From assembly GCA_036502005.1 (NCBI GenBank), contig DASXZH010000029.1, positions 62,001 to 126,000 of the forward strand: a stretch of DNA of 64,000 nt, in the 5' to 3' direction. The translations under genes and the position numbers were made by a program. Each line of letters begins with the position of its first letter. The first letter of the stretch is position 1. The DNA comes from DASXZH01 sp036502005. GTDB lineage: Bacteria > Armatimonadota > Fimbriimonadia > Fimbriimonadales > Fimbriimonadaceae. This document shows positions 8,580 to 16,886 of the stretch, piece after piece. The notes beneath the pieces are model-generated. The model made no database searches. It was not told where the DNA came from and saw nothing but the letters and a program-made list of their open reading frames with translations.

Positions 8580-8762
8580 TTTTCTCGTGAACTAGTTCGT
8601 CAACTTTTTTTGGCGGCGCTGCCAAGGCTAGAAACGTCTGAGCATAAGCATTGCACAATACAGACGAACGGGGAGGCCCAAGAAGATTTGGTGATGCCAT
8701 AATCTGCGGAGGCGCTCACTGCGTGCTAGCCTATTACGTATTTGCAAGGAAAGGTGCATCGA

Positions 8763-9005
8763 ATGTCAGAAGACATCTTTGAAAGAGTTAAAAAAGTTAC
8801 AGTTGAAGAGTTGGCGGTTAAGCCGGAGGAAGTTGTAGATTCAGCCTCCTTCACCGAAGACCTGGGAGCAGATTCGCTCGACGTCGTTGAGCTGGTCATG
8901 GCCTTTGAAGACGAGTTCGGAATTGATATTCCCGACGAAGAAGTCGGCGAAATCAAGACGGTTGGCGACGCAGTTACCTATATCAGCAAGAAGCAGTCCG
9001 CTTAA
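8763..9005 (+). CDS. acpP: acyl carrier protein
   Basis: An 80-residue acidic protein carrying acyl chains on a phosphopantetheine arm for fatty acid synthesis. The attachment motif DLGADSLDVVELV gives the modified Ser in DSLD, and the family helices EDEFGIDIPDEE and DAVTYI follow. The start is the ATG at 8763, not an upstream TTG at 8742, because AAGGAAAGGTG sits 7 nt before it and the protein then begins MSEDIFERVKK as in other AcpPs. The stop overlaps the fabF start (TAATG). Confidence 0.96.
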   Translation: MSEDIFERVKKVTVEELAVKPEEVVDSASFTEDLGADSLDVVELVMAFEDEFGIDIPDEEVGEIKTVGDAVTYISKKQSA

Positions 9006-10258
9006 TGGCAGAAATTCCCGGACCTTCCGGTCGGGTAGTCGTCACCGGTTTGGGTGCGGTTACACCGCTCGGCACGGGCGTTGAAAAGTTTTGGCCGCGA
9101 TTAATCGCGGGCGAATCGGGCATTGCCCGAATCACCCACATCGACCCTAGCGCGTTCACCACTCACATTGCGGGCGAAGTTAAAGACTTCGAACCGGAAG
9201 AGTGGCTGGAGAAAAAAGACGCTCGTCGGCTCGATCGATTCATCGCTTTCGCGGCTGCCGCCGCAACGATGGCGCTTAACGATTCTTGCCTGCCCACGGA
9301 AGGCGAAATCGCCGATGAAATCGGCGTTCTCATCGGCTCCGGGATTGGTGGCCTCACCTTTTTGGGCGAGCAGTTCCACCGAATGATAGATGGCGGTCCG
9401 GGCCGCGTTTCTCCATTTCTGGTTCCCTACATGATTCCCGACATGGCCTCCGGCTATGTCTCGATCATGCATAAGCTGAAGGGGCCTAATACTTGCGCAG
9501 TAACGGCTTGCTCCACGGGGGCAAACTCGATCGGCGACGCCTACCATTTCATAAAGCGAGGCGATGCAATCGCCATGCTTGCCGGTGGATCGGAAGCCCC
9601 GATTAACGAAATCAGCCTTGCTGGATTCTGCGCGGCTAAGGCGATGACGAACCGCAATGCGGACCCCACTCACGCTTCTCGACCGTTCGATATCGACAGA
9701 GATGGATTTGTAATGTCGGAAGGCGCTGCCGTTCTGGTTTTGGAAGATTACGAGTTTGCCAAATCGCGCGGAGCGAAGATTTACGGCGAGATCATCGGTT
9801 ACGGCATGTCCGGCGACGCTTTTCACATGACCGCCCCCGATCCGGAAGGAAGCGGTGCGTTCCGCTCTATGAGAAAAGCCTTGCGCAATGCTGGTTTGCA
9901 ACCCACCGATGTTCAGTACATCAACGCCCACGGGACTTCAACTGCGTTGAACGACAAGCTGGAGACGCTGGCGATCAAGCGTGCTTTTAGCGATACGGCT
10001 TATAAGATTCCGATCAGCAGCACCAAGTCGATGATTGGGCATACCTTGGGCGCTGCCGGGGCGATCGAGGCTTTGATTTGCCTACTCGCCATGCAGGAAT
10101 CAATCCTGCCTCCGACCGTGAACCTGGAGCACCCTGATCCGGATTGCGATTTGGACTACGTGCCAAACGTGGCTCGGAAGGCTAAGGTGGATGTTGCACT
10201 ATCAAACTCGTTTGGTTTCGGCGGTCACAATGTGTCGTTGATCTTTAAGAAACTTTAG
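9005..10258 (+). CDS. fabF: beta-ketoacyl-ACP synthase II
   Basis: 417 residues. This condensing enzyme elongates acyl-ACP with malonyl-ACP. The Cys-His-His triad is complete: Cys169 in AVTACSTGANSIG, His in YINAHGTSTALND, and His in STKSMIGHTLGAAG; the C-terminal NSFGFGGHN is also intact. It starts one base inside the acpP stop codon, so acpP-fabF are translationally coupled, the arrangement found in most bacteria. The N-terminus has an extra 8 residues before RVVVTGLG, within the normal range. Confidence 0.96.
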   Translation: MAEIPGPSGRVVVTGLGAVTPLGTGVEKFWPRLIAGESGIARITHIDPSAFTTHIAGEVKDFEPEEWLEKKDARRLDRFIAFAAAAATMALNDSCLPTEGEIADEIGVLIGSGIGGLTFLGEQFHRMIDGGPGRVSPFLVPYMIPDMASGYVSIMHKLKGPNTCAVTACSTGANSIGDAYHFIKRGDAIAMLAGGSEAPINEISLAGFCAAKAMTNRNADPTHASRPFDIDRDGFVMSEGAAVLVLEDYEFAKSRGAKIYGEIIGYGMSGDAFHMTAPDPEGSGAFRSMRKALRNAGLQPTDVQYINAHGTSTALNDKLETLAIKRAFSDTAYKIPISSTKSMIGHTLGAAGAIEALICLLAMQESILPPTVNLEHPDPDCDLDYVPNVARKAKVDVALSNSFGFGGHNVSLIFKKL

Positions 10259-10337
10259 CGGCGTGCCGAGCAATAATTGTCGACGGCCGTGACCATTCCA
10301 GAATGCCTCGTAGGTTACCGATTGGCGAGCCGGGCGT

Positions 10338-10676
10338 TCATAAGCCAAGAAGAATCCTAACTCGTTCCTCTACGGCGTTAAGAGTGGCGTCCGAAACGGT
10401 GCCGAGGGCCCTTGCCAATCTGTCACGCGATATGGAACGGATATGATCGCACATAACATAACTCTCCGCAGATAAGCCACCCTCCGGTGGCACGACTTGA
10501 ACATGCGACCGAAGATTGCGGCGCTTACTGGTAATCGGACAAACGATCACTAGTTCGGAAGGGCCTGAGTTGAATAGGTCCACCGAGAGCACGAGGGCAG
10601 GGCGCATCCCCGATTGTTCGTGGCCTCGAGTTGGGGCAAGATCAACAAACCAAATGTCTCCCCTATTCGGCGTCAT
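10338..10676 (-). CDS. MazF/PemK-family endoribonuclease toxin
   Basis: 112 residues with the MazF fold signature: PNRGDIWFVDLAPTRGHEQSGMRPALVLS at the start (GDIW, catalytic-loop Arg and the RPALVLS strand), then VIVCPITSK and the SYVMCDHIRSISRDRL strand-helix element. MazF toxins cleave mRNA at short specific sequences. The start is supported by AAGGAG just upstream in the 10-bp gap after the antitoxin gene. Length and motifs are intact, so the toxin looks active. Confidence 0.9.
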   Translation of the reverse strand: MTPNRGDIWFVDLAPTRGHEQSGMRPALVLSVDLFNSGPSELVIVCPITSKRRNLRSHVQVVPPEGGLSAESYVMCDHIRSISRDRLARALGTVSDATLNAVEERVRILLGL

Positions 10677-10686
10677 TCAGCTCCTT

Positions 10687-10917
10687 CTAACCGTCGGCTA
10701 ACGTCTGCTCCCAAAGAAGCCGCTCCTCGTTTTCATCAGCCTTGGAATCGGCATCGTCGTGCAAGGCAGCATATTCCTCGTTGAGCTTTTGAAGAAAAAC
10801 TGTCCTACGATAGGCTTCAACCGCGTGATCCAAGACCGTCTGTATAGGTTCCCCGGTTGCAATCGACAGCCATTTAAGTTGGGCATGGGTTGTCTCGCTT
10901 GCTCTCAAATTAGCCAT
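10687..10917 (-). CDS. antitoxin partner of the MazF-type toxin
   Basis: About 76 residues from ATG at 10917 (MANLRASETTHAQLKWLS), with a ribbon-helix-helix-like N-terminus followed by a helical, Glu/Asp-rich tail (residues about 40-76) suited to wrapping the toxin. A longer frame from 10953 exists, but it would run through a perfect double palindrome that looks like the operator, so 10917 is preferred. It precedes the toxin by 10 bp, the normal antitoxin-first order. Autorepression by the antitoxin or complex at 10923-10940 is the expected mode of control. Confidence 0.75.
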   Translation of the reverse strand: MANLRASETTHAQLKWLSIATGEPIQTVLDHAVEAYRRTVFLQKLNEEYAALHDDADSKADENEERLLWEQTLADG

Positions 10918-10922
10918 GAACT

Positions 10923-10940
10923 GTATACAAATCAGTATAC
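10923..10940. promoter_or_regulatory. candidate operator: GTATAC, 6 bp, GTATAC
   Basis: Two copies of the self-complementary hexamer GTATAC are separated by 6 bp (12 bp centre to centre), 6 bp upstream of the antitoxin start. Spacing of about one helical turn fits two ribbon-helix-helix dimers binding one face. The hexamers themselves resemble -10 boxes, so binding would block the promoter. Confidence 0.5.
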
Positions 10941-11036
10941 CATTAATGCACACAATAAGTGGAGGTTAATGGATGCGGCCGGGCAGGTTTATTGGATCGG
11001 CTCGGGCTTATGGTGGCGCCATTGACGGGCGGCTGG

Positions 11037-11092
11037 CGGGCAGCAGGCAAAACACAACATGCAAAACGCAACATGCAAAACGCAAGACATTC
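11037..11092. repeat. heptamer-period tract upstream of mnmG
   Basis: Eight consecutive 7-bp words, most ending in GCAA: CATGCAA and AACGCAA alternate twice between 11058 and 11085, with degenerate words on both sides. It fills much of the spacer between the antitoxin gene and mnmG and ends 26 bp before the mnmG start. Confidence 0.65.
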
Positions 11093-11117
11093 CCTCCGCG
11101 CCTGTCACAATCTTCCT

Positions 11118-13049
11118 ATGTCTGAGTTCGAGGTCCTAATAGTTGGAGCCGGGCACGCCGGTATCGAGGCGGCGCTTGCCTCTGCCCGAATGGGCCGACG
11201 GACCGCGTGCATCACTTTAAATCTAAGCCGCATTGGGCATCTCCCCTGCAACTGCAGCATCGGCGGGCCTGCCAAGGGCCACTTGGCCCGCGAAGTCGAC
11301 GCCTTAGGCGGCCAGATGGGGGTCACCACGGATTACACCCTTACCCATATCCGAAAGGTTGGGACCAGCAAGGGCCCGGCGGTTCAAACGGTTAGGACCC
11401 ATGTTTGCAAAAACACTTACCCGCTTTTCATGCAAAAAGTGATGCGCGAGCAGCCAAACCTAACCCTCATCGAAGGTGCGGTTGAAACTGTTCTCACCGA
11501 AAACGGCCGAGTAAGCGGCGCTTTAGTAAAACCCGCCGGAACCGAGGATTTCACGAAACTCAAAGCGAAGGCCGTCGTTTTAACCACCGGCACCTTCCTA
11601 AACGGACTCTGCCACGAAGGGCAAAAGAAGACAGTGGCCGCCCGCCACGGCGATCAGGCCGTTTTTGGCCTAACCGCTTTCCTTAAAGATTTGGGCGTCA
11701 ACATCCGAAGGTTCAAGACTGGAACCACCCCTCGGATAAAGTTCTCCAGCATTGATCTCTCAAAAACAGAGGTTATGGAAAGCGATCTGGATGCGGGCGC
11801 CCTCAGCTTCGTGCACGATAGGCCCATGCCGGAGAAGCCCCTTTTGGGATGTTGGCAGACGCGGACCACGCCGGCAACGCAGGCGCTGGTTCAAGAAAGG
11901 TTGCACGAAAGCGCCATGTATTCTGGCCAAATCGAAGGGGTGGGGCCGCGATACTGCCCCAGCATCGAGGACAAGATTGTCAGGTTTGCCGAGAAAGATT
12001 CCCATCCCATCTTCCTAGAGGTCGAAGATTGGGACATGGATTCGGTCTACGTACAGGGCTTTTCAACTTCCCTTCCTGCCGAAACCCAGCTTCTTGCTTT
12101 ACGCACTATCGGCGGACTTGAGAACGTTGAAATGCTGCGCCCCGGCTACGCGGTCGAATACGACATGGCCGATCCGTTGCAGCTCACACCGGTTTTAATG
12201 TCCAAGCTGCGGCCTGGGCTTTTCTTGGCGGGCCAGATAAATGGGACCAGCGGATACGAGGAAGCGGCCGCTCAGGGCATTGTTGCCGGCATTAACGCGG
12301 CCAGGCTGGCGACGGATGAGGAACCGGTTGAGTTTCCCCGAGACAACAGCTTTATCGGCGTTATGTTGGACGACTTGGTCACGAAAGGCGTGGATGACCC
12401 ATACCGCATGCTCACCGCCCGCGCGGAGCACCGATTACTGCTGAGGCACGACAACGCCGACCAAAGACTGACTCCCATTTCCCATGCGATCGGTCTTTGC
12501 AGCGAGGAGCGCTGGCAAAGATTTTCGGAGAAGATGGAAAGGCTTGGCATTGCCTACCAGGCGCTGGAAAGCGCACTCGTGTCACCTGCCCACAACGAGA
12601 CTTTCGAGCGGCTAGAGTTTGTGTTGCTAAAGAACAAAATCAACCTGTTTGATCTCGTAAAGCGCCCGGAAGTAAGCCTGGTCGATGCCATCAGACTCGC
12701 CGGCGTTCTTGGTCTCGATCTGTCCTCATCTCAAGACTTAACCGAAGGTGAGCCCGACATGCTTGGCAAGCAAGTCCGTGAGCAAATCGAGATCGCAGCG
12801 AAATACGATGGCTATCTGCAAATCCAGCAGCGCTCGGCAGACCAAGCGCGGCGGCTAGATGCCCTCAAAATCCCGGTCTCGCTCGACTATGAAGCGATGA
12901 AAGGCATCAGCTACGAAACGATTGAAAAGCTTACACGAGTTAAGCCGGCCACGATCGGTCAAGCCAGCCGTGTCCCGGGCGTGCGACCGACGGATATCGC
13001 GTTGCTGATCGGGCATCTGAGCGGCGGTCGAAGAAAAATCACAGGTTAA
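11118..13049 (+). CDS. mnmG: tRNA uridine-5-carboxymethylaminomethyl modification enzyme MnmG (GidA)
   Basis: 643 residues from ATG at 11118. With MnmE this FAD protein installs the cmnm5 group at U34 of several tRNAs. Seen: FAD motif VLIVGAGHAGIEAALA at the N-terminus, CNCSIGGPAKGHLAREVDALGG, GTFLNGL, the PRYCPSIEDK motif, and the C-terminal helical region ending in the IGQASRVPGVRPTDIALL helix-hairpin. A 53-residue longer frame from 10959 is rejected: it would translate the antitoxin promoter region and a heptamer repeat, and homologues begin at MSEFEVLIVG. No clear Shine-Dalgarno is visible. The gene sits between two toxin-antitoxin pairs on the opposite strand. Confidence 0.95.
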   Translation: MSEFEVLIVGAGHAGIEAALASARMGRRTACITLNLSRIGHLPCNCSIGGPAKGHLAREVDALGGQMGVTTDYTLTHIRKVGTSKGPAVQTVRTHVCKNTYPLFMQKVMREQPNLTLIEGAVETVLTENGRVSGALVKPAGTEDFTKLKAKAVVLTTGTFLNGLCHEGQKKTVAARHGDQAVFGLTAFLKDLGVNIRRFKTGTTPRIKFSSIDLSKTEVMESDLDAGALSFVHDRPMPEKPLLGCWQTRTTPATQALVQERLHESAMYSGQIEGVGPRYCPSIEDKIVRFAEKDSHPIFLEVEDWDMDSVYVQGFSTSLPAETQLLALRTIGGLENVEMLRPGYAVEYDMADPLQLTPVLMSKLRPGLFLAGQINGTSGYEEAAAQGIVAGINAARLATDEEPVEFPRDNSFIGVMLDDLVTKGVDDPYRMLTARAEHRLLLRHDNADQRLTPISHAIGLCSEERWQRFSEKMERLGIAYQALESALVSPAHNETFERLEFVLLKNKINLFDLVKRPEVSLVDAIRLAGVLGLDLSSSQDLTEGEPDMLGKQVREQIEIAAKYDGYLQIQQRSADQARRLDALKIPVSLDYEAMKGISYETIEKLTRVKPATIGQASRVPGVRPTDIALLIGHLSGGRRKITG

Positions 13050-13063
13050 CGGACAGACTAATC

Positions 13064-13369
13064 TTAGGGGAGTTTGTTTTCCCAGTCTTGGGAAGTGTGG
13101 AAGACGTGCGCAACGATGACTTCATTCCCCTGAACCGAATATACAGCGATATGGCCGTGCCCCTTAGCGCGTCGCTTAATGATAATGAAACTGAGGTCTT
13201 GCCTTGCCGGAACCGATCGCCCCTTCACAAGAGGATTGCTCAATGCATAAATAGCCTTCTTTAGAAACACAAGGTAGCGGTCGGCATGACGAACTCCTCG
13301 GTCTTGCGCGTTCCACTCCCAAATCTCCGCAAGGTCCATTTCGGCCTGCGGTGTGATTACGACTTTCAC
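13064..13369 (-). CDS. ParE/RelE-superfamily toxin
   Basis: 101 residues. The N-terminus KVVITPQAEMDLAEIWEWNA is the usual strand-helix start of ParE/RelE toxins, and the C-terminal IAVYSVQGNEVIVAHVFHTSQDW is the paired strands plus short helix typical of the ParE branch. ParE members poison gyrase and RelE members cleave ribosomal mRNA; sequence alone does not separate them here. The start overlaps the antitoxin stop (ATGA), so production is coupled. The gene converges on mnmG with a 14-bp gap. Confidence 0.85.
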   Translation of the reverse strand: MKVVITPQAEMDLAEIWEWNAQDRGVRHADRYLVFLKKAIYALSNPLVKGRSVPARQDLSFIIIKRRAKGHGHIAVYSVQGNEVIVAHVFHTSQDWENKLP

Positions 13370-13647
13370 TGGCCGTTCTTTTGGATCCAGGCAGCTCGCC
13401 TACCTGAAAGGTGAGCATCGACTTCGTCAGGGGTGTAGGTTTTGCCCCCAGCTTTCACTTCGGAAAGGACCTTATCAATATTAGCGATTCTCTCAGGTGT
13501 GAAAAGGTAGTCGTAGTCTTCGGTTGGCTCGCTGATTTCCGTTTGTACAATATCAGCAACAAACTCGTCAACGCTAGTGAAGCCCGCATCGCTTGCGCGT
13601 TTCTTGGCTAACTGGTAGAGTTGGTCGGAGAGGTGGACTTCTTGCAT
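13366..13647 (-). CDS. antitoxin partner of the ParE/RelE-type toxin
   Basis: 93 residues: MQEVHLSDQLYQLAKKRASDAGFTSVDEFVADIV is a short strand followed by two helices, a ribbon-helix-helix-type DNA-binding start; the rest (EISEPTEDYDYLFTPERIANIDKVLSEVKAGG) is the toxin-wrapping segment with a Tyr/Asp-rich stretch. AAAGGAAG lies 4 nt before the ATG. It overlaps the toxin by 4 bp. It is unrelated by eye to the antitoxin at 10687. Confidence 0.8.
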   Translation of the reverse strand: MQEVHLSDQLYQLAKKRASDAGFTSVDEFVADIVQTEISEPTEDYDYLFTPERIANIDKVLSEVKAGGKTYTPDEVDAHLSGRRAAWIQKNGQ

Positions 13648-13816
13648 GATGCTTCCTTTCTTTGAGACGCCTACGCCTTATTATGGCTTCCCTGCATTAA
13701 AGTCTTGCTCGAGCGCAACCCGCCAGGGGGATGCAGCGACCGAAGAATAGAAAAATCGTTCCGATGGCAATCATCTGAACCGGGAATGCAGTAAGTACCT
13801 CTAAGCAGGAGACTCA

Positions 13817-14983
13817 ATGCAAAGCACCGTTTTGGAAAGGCAACCCGAACCGGAATCCACGGTTCCCGCGCCTGAAGCAACGCAAGAATCGGTCCCAAAA
13901 ACCCGAACCGCTAGGCTCGTTAGTCTGGACGCCTTCCGCGGCCTCACGGTCCTCCTCATGCTGTTGGTGAACAACATCGCGTTGGACACCCAAACCCCTG
14001 CCCAACTCATGCACGCAGGCTGGAACGGCGGCGTGACGATAGCTGACCTCGTCTTTCCCTGGTTTCTCCTATGCGTTGGCCTGGCCATTCCCCTTTCCAC
14101 CGCTTCCGCAAAAAAGAGGGGTGTCCCAAACTGGCGGCATGAGTTAAGAATCGTCGTAAGAGCCGCGTTGCTCATAGCCATTGGATGCCTGCTCGAAAGT
14201 GCCACAGAGAAGAAACCCGTTTTCTCGATGGGTGTGCTGCAGCTTATCGGCTTCGCCTATTTAATCGGTGCTTGGCTGAGCGACCTTTCTAAAAAAAGAA
14301 GAATCATCATCTCCTTTGCCATGCTTTTGGTTTTCGGAATGGCGCTGAAATACTTCCCGGTACCAGGCGCGGCCCCTGGCGCTTACTCGGAAACGGCGAA
14401 CTGGCCGGCCTACATGAACACCACTTTCTTTGGAAGATATAACTTGGAAGGCATTCTTTCAGCGATTCCCACGGGCGCTTTAGTGCTGCTCGGAACCGTC
14501 TTTGGCGACTACCTATTGGACCGCCAAAAAACGCCGATCCAATGGATGACGTTCTCTTCCATTTCCGGCCTGATCATGATAACGGCCGGCATCATCTGGA
14601 ACCTAAGCTTGCCTTACAGCAAGACCCTATGGACGCCTTCCTACATTCTCTTTTCCGGAGGACTCGGGTTGCTCGTTCTTACCGTTCTCTATCTAACCAC
14701 TGATGCTGCCAAAAAGACGAAATGGGCGACTCCGCTTGTCATTTTCGGTTCCAATGCTATCGTCGCCTACACCGTGCCCATTTTTGTAAAGCTGACCATC
14801 CTCTCCGTTTGGACCGTTAAAACGCCAACAGGCACGGAAGGCATGCTGGACCATACGCTGCACCTGCTGAAAGGCTCGATGGGCAACTTCGCAGGCGGAT
14901 GGATTTACACCATCTCCTACATCACCATTTGGGGATTGGTCCTTTGGGCGCTCTACTCAAAGAAAATTTTTATCAGGGTCTAA
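13817..14983 (+). CDS. HGSNAT-like (DUF5009/DUF1624) integral membrane acyltransferase
   Basis: 388 residues with about ten membrane helices. After a Pro/Glu-rich cytoplasmic head (1-28) comes the family signature RLVSLDAFRGLTVLLMLLVNN and, after helix 1, the GVTIADLVFPWFLLCVGLAIPLS loop-helix that defines bacterial homologues of heparan-alpha-glucosaminide N-acetyltransferase. Such proteins probably move acetyl groups across the membrane onto extracytoplasmic sugars; the substrate here is unknown. A strong AGGAG precedes the ATG. Its 3' end overlaps the convergent M28 gene by 4 bp. Confidence 0.82.
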   Translation: MQSTVLERQPEPESTVPAPEATQESVPKTRTARLVSLDAFRGLTVLLMLLVNNIALDTQTPAQLMHAGWNGGVTIADLVFPWFLLCVGLAIPLSTASAKKRGVPNWRHELRIVVRAALLIAIGCLLESATEKKPVFSMGVLQLIGFAYLIGAWLSDLSKKRRIIISFAMLLVFGMALKYFPVPGAAPGAYSETANWPAYMNTTFFGRYNLEGILSAIPTGALVLLGTVFGDYLLDRQKTPIQWMTFSSISGLIMITAGIIWNLSLPYSKTLWTPSYILFSGGLGLLVLTVLYLTTDAAKKTKWATPLVIFGSNAIVAYTVPIFVKLTILSVWTVKTPTGTEGMLDHTLHLLKGSMGNFAGGWIYTISYITIWGLVLWALYSKKIFIRV

Positions 14984-15966
14984 CCAGCAGGAGGAGTCCA
15001 TGGGCTTGGCCTCGTAAAGAAGCTCTCCAAGGCGTCGCCGACGTCTACCAAAGACTGCTCGGAGCATTGTTCCGGTGTGTCTTTCACAGTGTGCCAATAG
15101 GTGTTGTAGTAATCCCAATCAATGAGATCCAAAGTCGGCACCCCTTTCGCGATGAGAGGAAGATGGTCATCGTCTATATCTTCACCAATCTTGTAAGGAA
15201 ACGTTTTGCCGAGTCCCACCTTCATCGCATTCAGAAAGAACGCTTTTGTGATGGCATTGGCACTCTTGTAGCTCTCCTGCTCCATCGGGACCACTAAATC
15301 TTTCTGCCCGATCATGTCCAGCAAAATCCCATAGTCCGGCCTTGGAGTTGGAAGATGATCCGCAAAATAGTCCACCCCCAAAAGCATTTGGGAGATGTCG
15401 GGTCCAAGATCTTCTCCGTCGTCCAGTAAATACAAGATGCCGAGGCCAGGATGTTTATCCTTTATTGCCTGCGCCAACTCCAGTATCACGGCAACGCCGC
15501 TTGCCCCGTCGTCCGCGCCGGGAATCGGCTTATCGTGATCGCCAGGAGGGGAGTTAGGGCCATCTGCCCAAGGCCTCGAATCCCAATGGGCCAGCAATAC
15601 CATGCGAACTTTGGCGTCCTTCCAGTTCTGGGTGCCGATCACGTTGTAAATAGGCAGCGTCTTTCCATTCACCGACCAGTGATAGGAAAACTGCTGCAAA
15701 TGGGCGTCATCGCAGCTTTTCTTCAGTTCATCCAGGATGTAATCGCGGCACTTAACCTGGGCGTCGGTTCCCGGAACGCGGGGGCCATAGGCAACCTGCT
15801 TCACTAAATAATCCCAAGCAACCTTTCCATCAAACTTGTAGGTTGGTGCGGGCGGTGTCTGCACGCTGACCACAGGAGCGGATTGCTGTGCCGGGCCAAG
15901 GCAGCCAAGTAAAGCGGTTGTGCCCAAAAGAGCAAGGGCGCGAGACAATTTAGGTAAACGAAGCAT
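14980..15966 (-). CDS. M28-family lipoprotein, glutaminyl-peptide-cyclotransferase/aminopeptidase-like
   Basis: 328 residues. The N-terminus MLRLPKLSRALALLGTTALLGC is a lipoprotein signal with Cys22 in the lipobox. The mature domain shows M28 zinc-ligand motifs in order: LLAHWDSRP (His), PGADDGASGVAVILELA (Asp), YLLDDGEDLG (Glu/Asp pair) and a final DIDDDHLPLIAKGVPTLDLIDW. The HWDSRPWADGP and DDDHLPL blocks match the glutaminyl cyclase-like branch better than plain aminopeptidases. It would act on exported peptides at the periplasmic face. Substrate unknown. Confidence 0.85.
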   Translation of the reverse strand: MLRLPKLSRALALLGTTALLGCLGPAQQSAPVVSVQTPPAPTYKFDGKVAWDYLVKQVAYGPRVPGTDAQVKCRDYILDELKKSCDDAHLQQFSYHWSVNGKTLPIYNVIGTQNWKDAKVRMVLLAHWDSRPWADGPNSPPGDHDKPIPGADDGASGVAVILELAQAIKDKHPGLGILYLLDDGEDLGPDISQMLLGVDYFADHLPTPRPDYGILLDMIGQKDLVVPMEQESYKSANAITKAFFLNAMKVGLGKTFPYKIGEDIDDDHLPLIAKGVPTLDLIDWDYYNTYWHTVKDTPEQCSEQSLVDVGDALESFFTRPSPWTPPAG

Positions 15967-16035
15967 GTTTTAGAACTTTACCAGCGGAGATGGTTAAAGG
16001 TTTGACGTTCGGCTACTAGGCGCGCGTTGCCAATA

Positions 16036-16085
16036 ACTTTGGAGTGCGGGAATTTATTTCCGCTTTAATTAGGCGATTTATCGCC
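16036..16085. repeat. short palindromic repeat element (family member 1)
   Basis: The sequence ACTTTGGAGTGCG leads into a hairpin GGAA/TTCC (16049-16061) and, after a short AT-rich link, a second perfect hairpin GGCGAT/ATCGCC (16072-16085). The same lead sequence and two-hairpin layout with different stem sequences occurs at 30219-30267, so this is a repeat family with conserved structure rather than conserved stems. Confidence 0.5.
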
Positions 16086-16134
16086 GTGCTTGCTTCGGGT
16101 TTAGAATGCCGGCAATGAACTGCGAAAGGGATAA

Positions 16135-16154
16135 AGCGGGGACAAATCCCCGCT
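16135..16154 (-). terminator. hairpin downstream of rplK, probable terminator
   Basis: Perfect 8-bp stem AGCGGGGA/TCCCCGCT with a 4-nt loop, beginning 16 bp after the rplK stop on the minus strand. The following minus-strand bases are TTATCCCTTT, a weak U-tract, so termination is likely but not textbook. Confidence 0.5.
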
Positions 16155-16169
16155 CCCCAATTAGGTTTC

Positions 16170-16595
16170 TTAACCTTCGACGCGGACGCCCATCGATCGA
16201 GCGGCGCCTGCGACGATTCGCATAGCCATCTCTTCATCGTTGGTGTTTAAGTCGGCCATTTTCAGCTTGGCCACTTCTCGAAGCTTCGCAGAAGTTAAAA
16301 CGCCCGCCTTATCCGTTTTTGGATTGGCTGCGCCCTTTTCGATGCCGGCAGCTCGCTTTATCAGGTCCGTGGTTAGAGGCTGCTTTACAACGAACGAATA
16401 AGATCGGTCCGAATAGACCAAGATCTCGACGGGCAGCTTAAAGCCCATCTGCGAAGCCGTCATTTCGTTGTACTTCTTGAGGAACTCCATCATGTTGATG
16501 CCTGCCTGACCGAGGGCGGGGCCAACGGGAGGAGCGGGAGTGCCTTTTCCGGCGGGGATATTAAGCTTAATTACACTGGTTATTGTTTTTGCCAT
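16170..16595 (-). CDS. rplK: ribosomal protein uL11
   Basis: 141 residues, full length. L11 sits at the GTPase-associated centre of the 50S subunit and is needed for RelA activation. The N-terminal proline-rich block PAGKGTPAPPVGPALGQ and the C-terminal rRNA-binding domain (KTDKAGVLTSAKLREVAKLKMADLNTND, ending GAARSMGVRV) are intact. AAAGGA precedes the ATG by 10 nt. Unusually, rplA, secE and nusG are not adjacent: rplK stands alone, divergent from an AAA ATPase, with its own -10 element and a hairpin after it. Confidence 0.97.
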   Translation of the reverse strand: MAKTITSVIKLNIPAGKGTPAPPVGPALGQAGINMMEFLKKYNEMTASQMGFKLPVEILVYSDRSYSFVVKQPLTTDLIKRAAGIEKGAANPKTDKAGVLTSAKLREVAKLKMADLNTNDEEMAMRIVAGAARSMGVRVEG

Positions 16596-16685
16596 TTCTT
16601 GAAAATCCTTTGGTAAAGAGTTCCAACCAGTGAGAGGGAAGCATCAGCCGGTCCGAACCAAGGCCTAAATAAAAGGCCGACAAAT

Positions 16686-16691
16686 ATTATA
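16686..16691 (-). promoter_or_regulatory. candidate -10 element for rplK
   Basis: The minus strand reads TATAAT here, about 90 nt upstream of the rplK ATG. No consensus -35 is seen at 17 bp. The leader between it and the gene contains a small GGCCT/AGGCC hairpin (16662-16678). Confidence 0.4.
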
Positions 16692-16711
16692 CTTCAAACA
16701 CACTAAACCCA

Positions 16712-16741
16712 TTGACATCTTGGTAACGCCTTTGCCACAAT
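16712..16741 (+). promoter_or_regulatory. candidate promoter for the AAA ATPase gene
   Basis: A perfect -35 TTGACA (16712-16717) is followed after 18 bp by CACAAT (16736-16741, 4 of 6 consensus). Transcription from here would give a leader of about 140 nt before the preferred GTG start. It is back to back with the rplK -10. Confidence 0.4.
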
Positions 16742-16886
16742 ATTCGTCCGTCATGCGACTTCACCATTTAGGCAAACAATAGCTCCTCCCGCGCCACTCG
16801 CTGGAGTGGCCGCCCTTTGCCTAAAACTACCTTTGCATCATTGCCCCACCCGCGTGCCCAATGGCATGCTTCGAGGAGCTTTTACA

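Noticed and set aside
8589..8598. GAACTAGTTC palindrome between pfkA and acpP as an operator
   Set aside because: A 10-bp palindrome is expected dozens of times by chance in 64 kb, and there is no second copy or adjacent regulator.
9101..9931. 276-residue minus-strand frame opposite fabF
   Set aside because: Antisense shadow of a well-conserved gene; composition is that of a reverse-read coding sequence.
10959..11117. 53-residue N-terminal extension of MnmG
   Set aside because: It would translate the antitoxin promoter region and a heptamer repeat; MnmG homologues begin at the MSEFEVLIVGAG segment starting at 11118.
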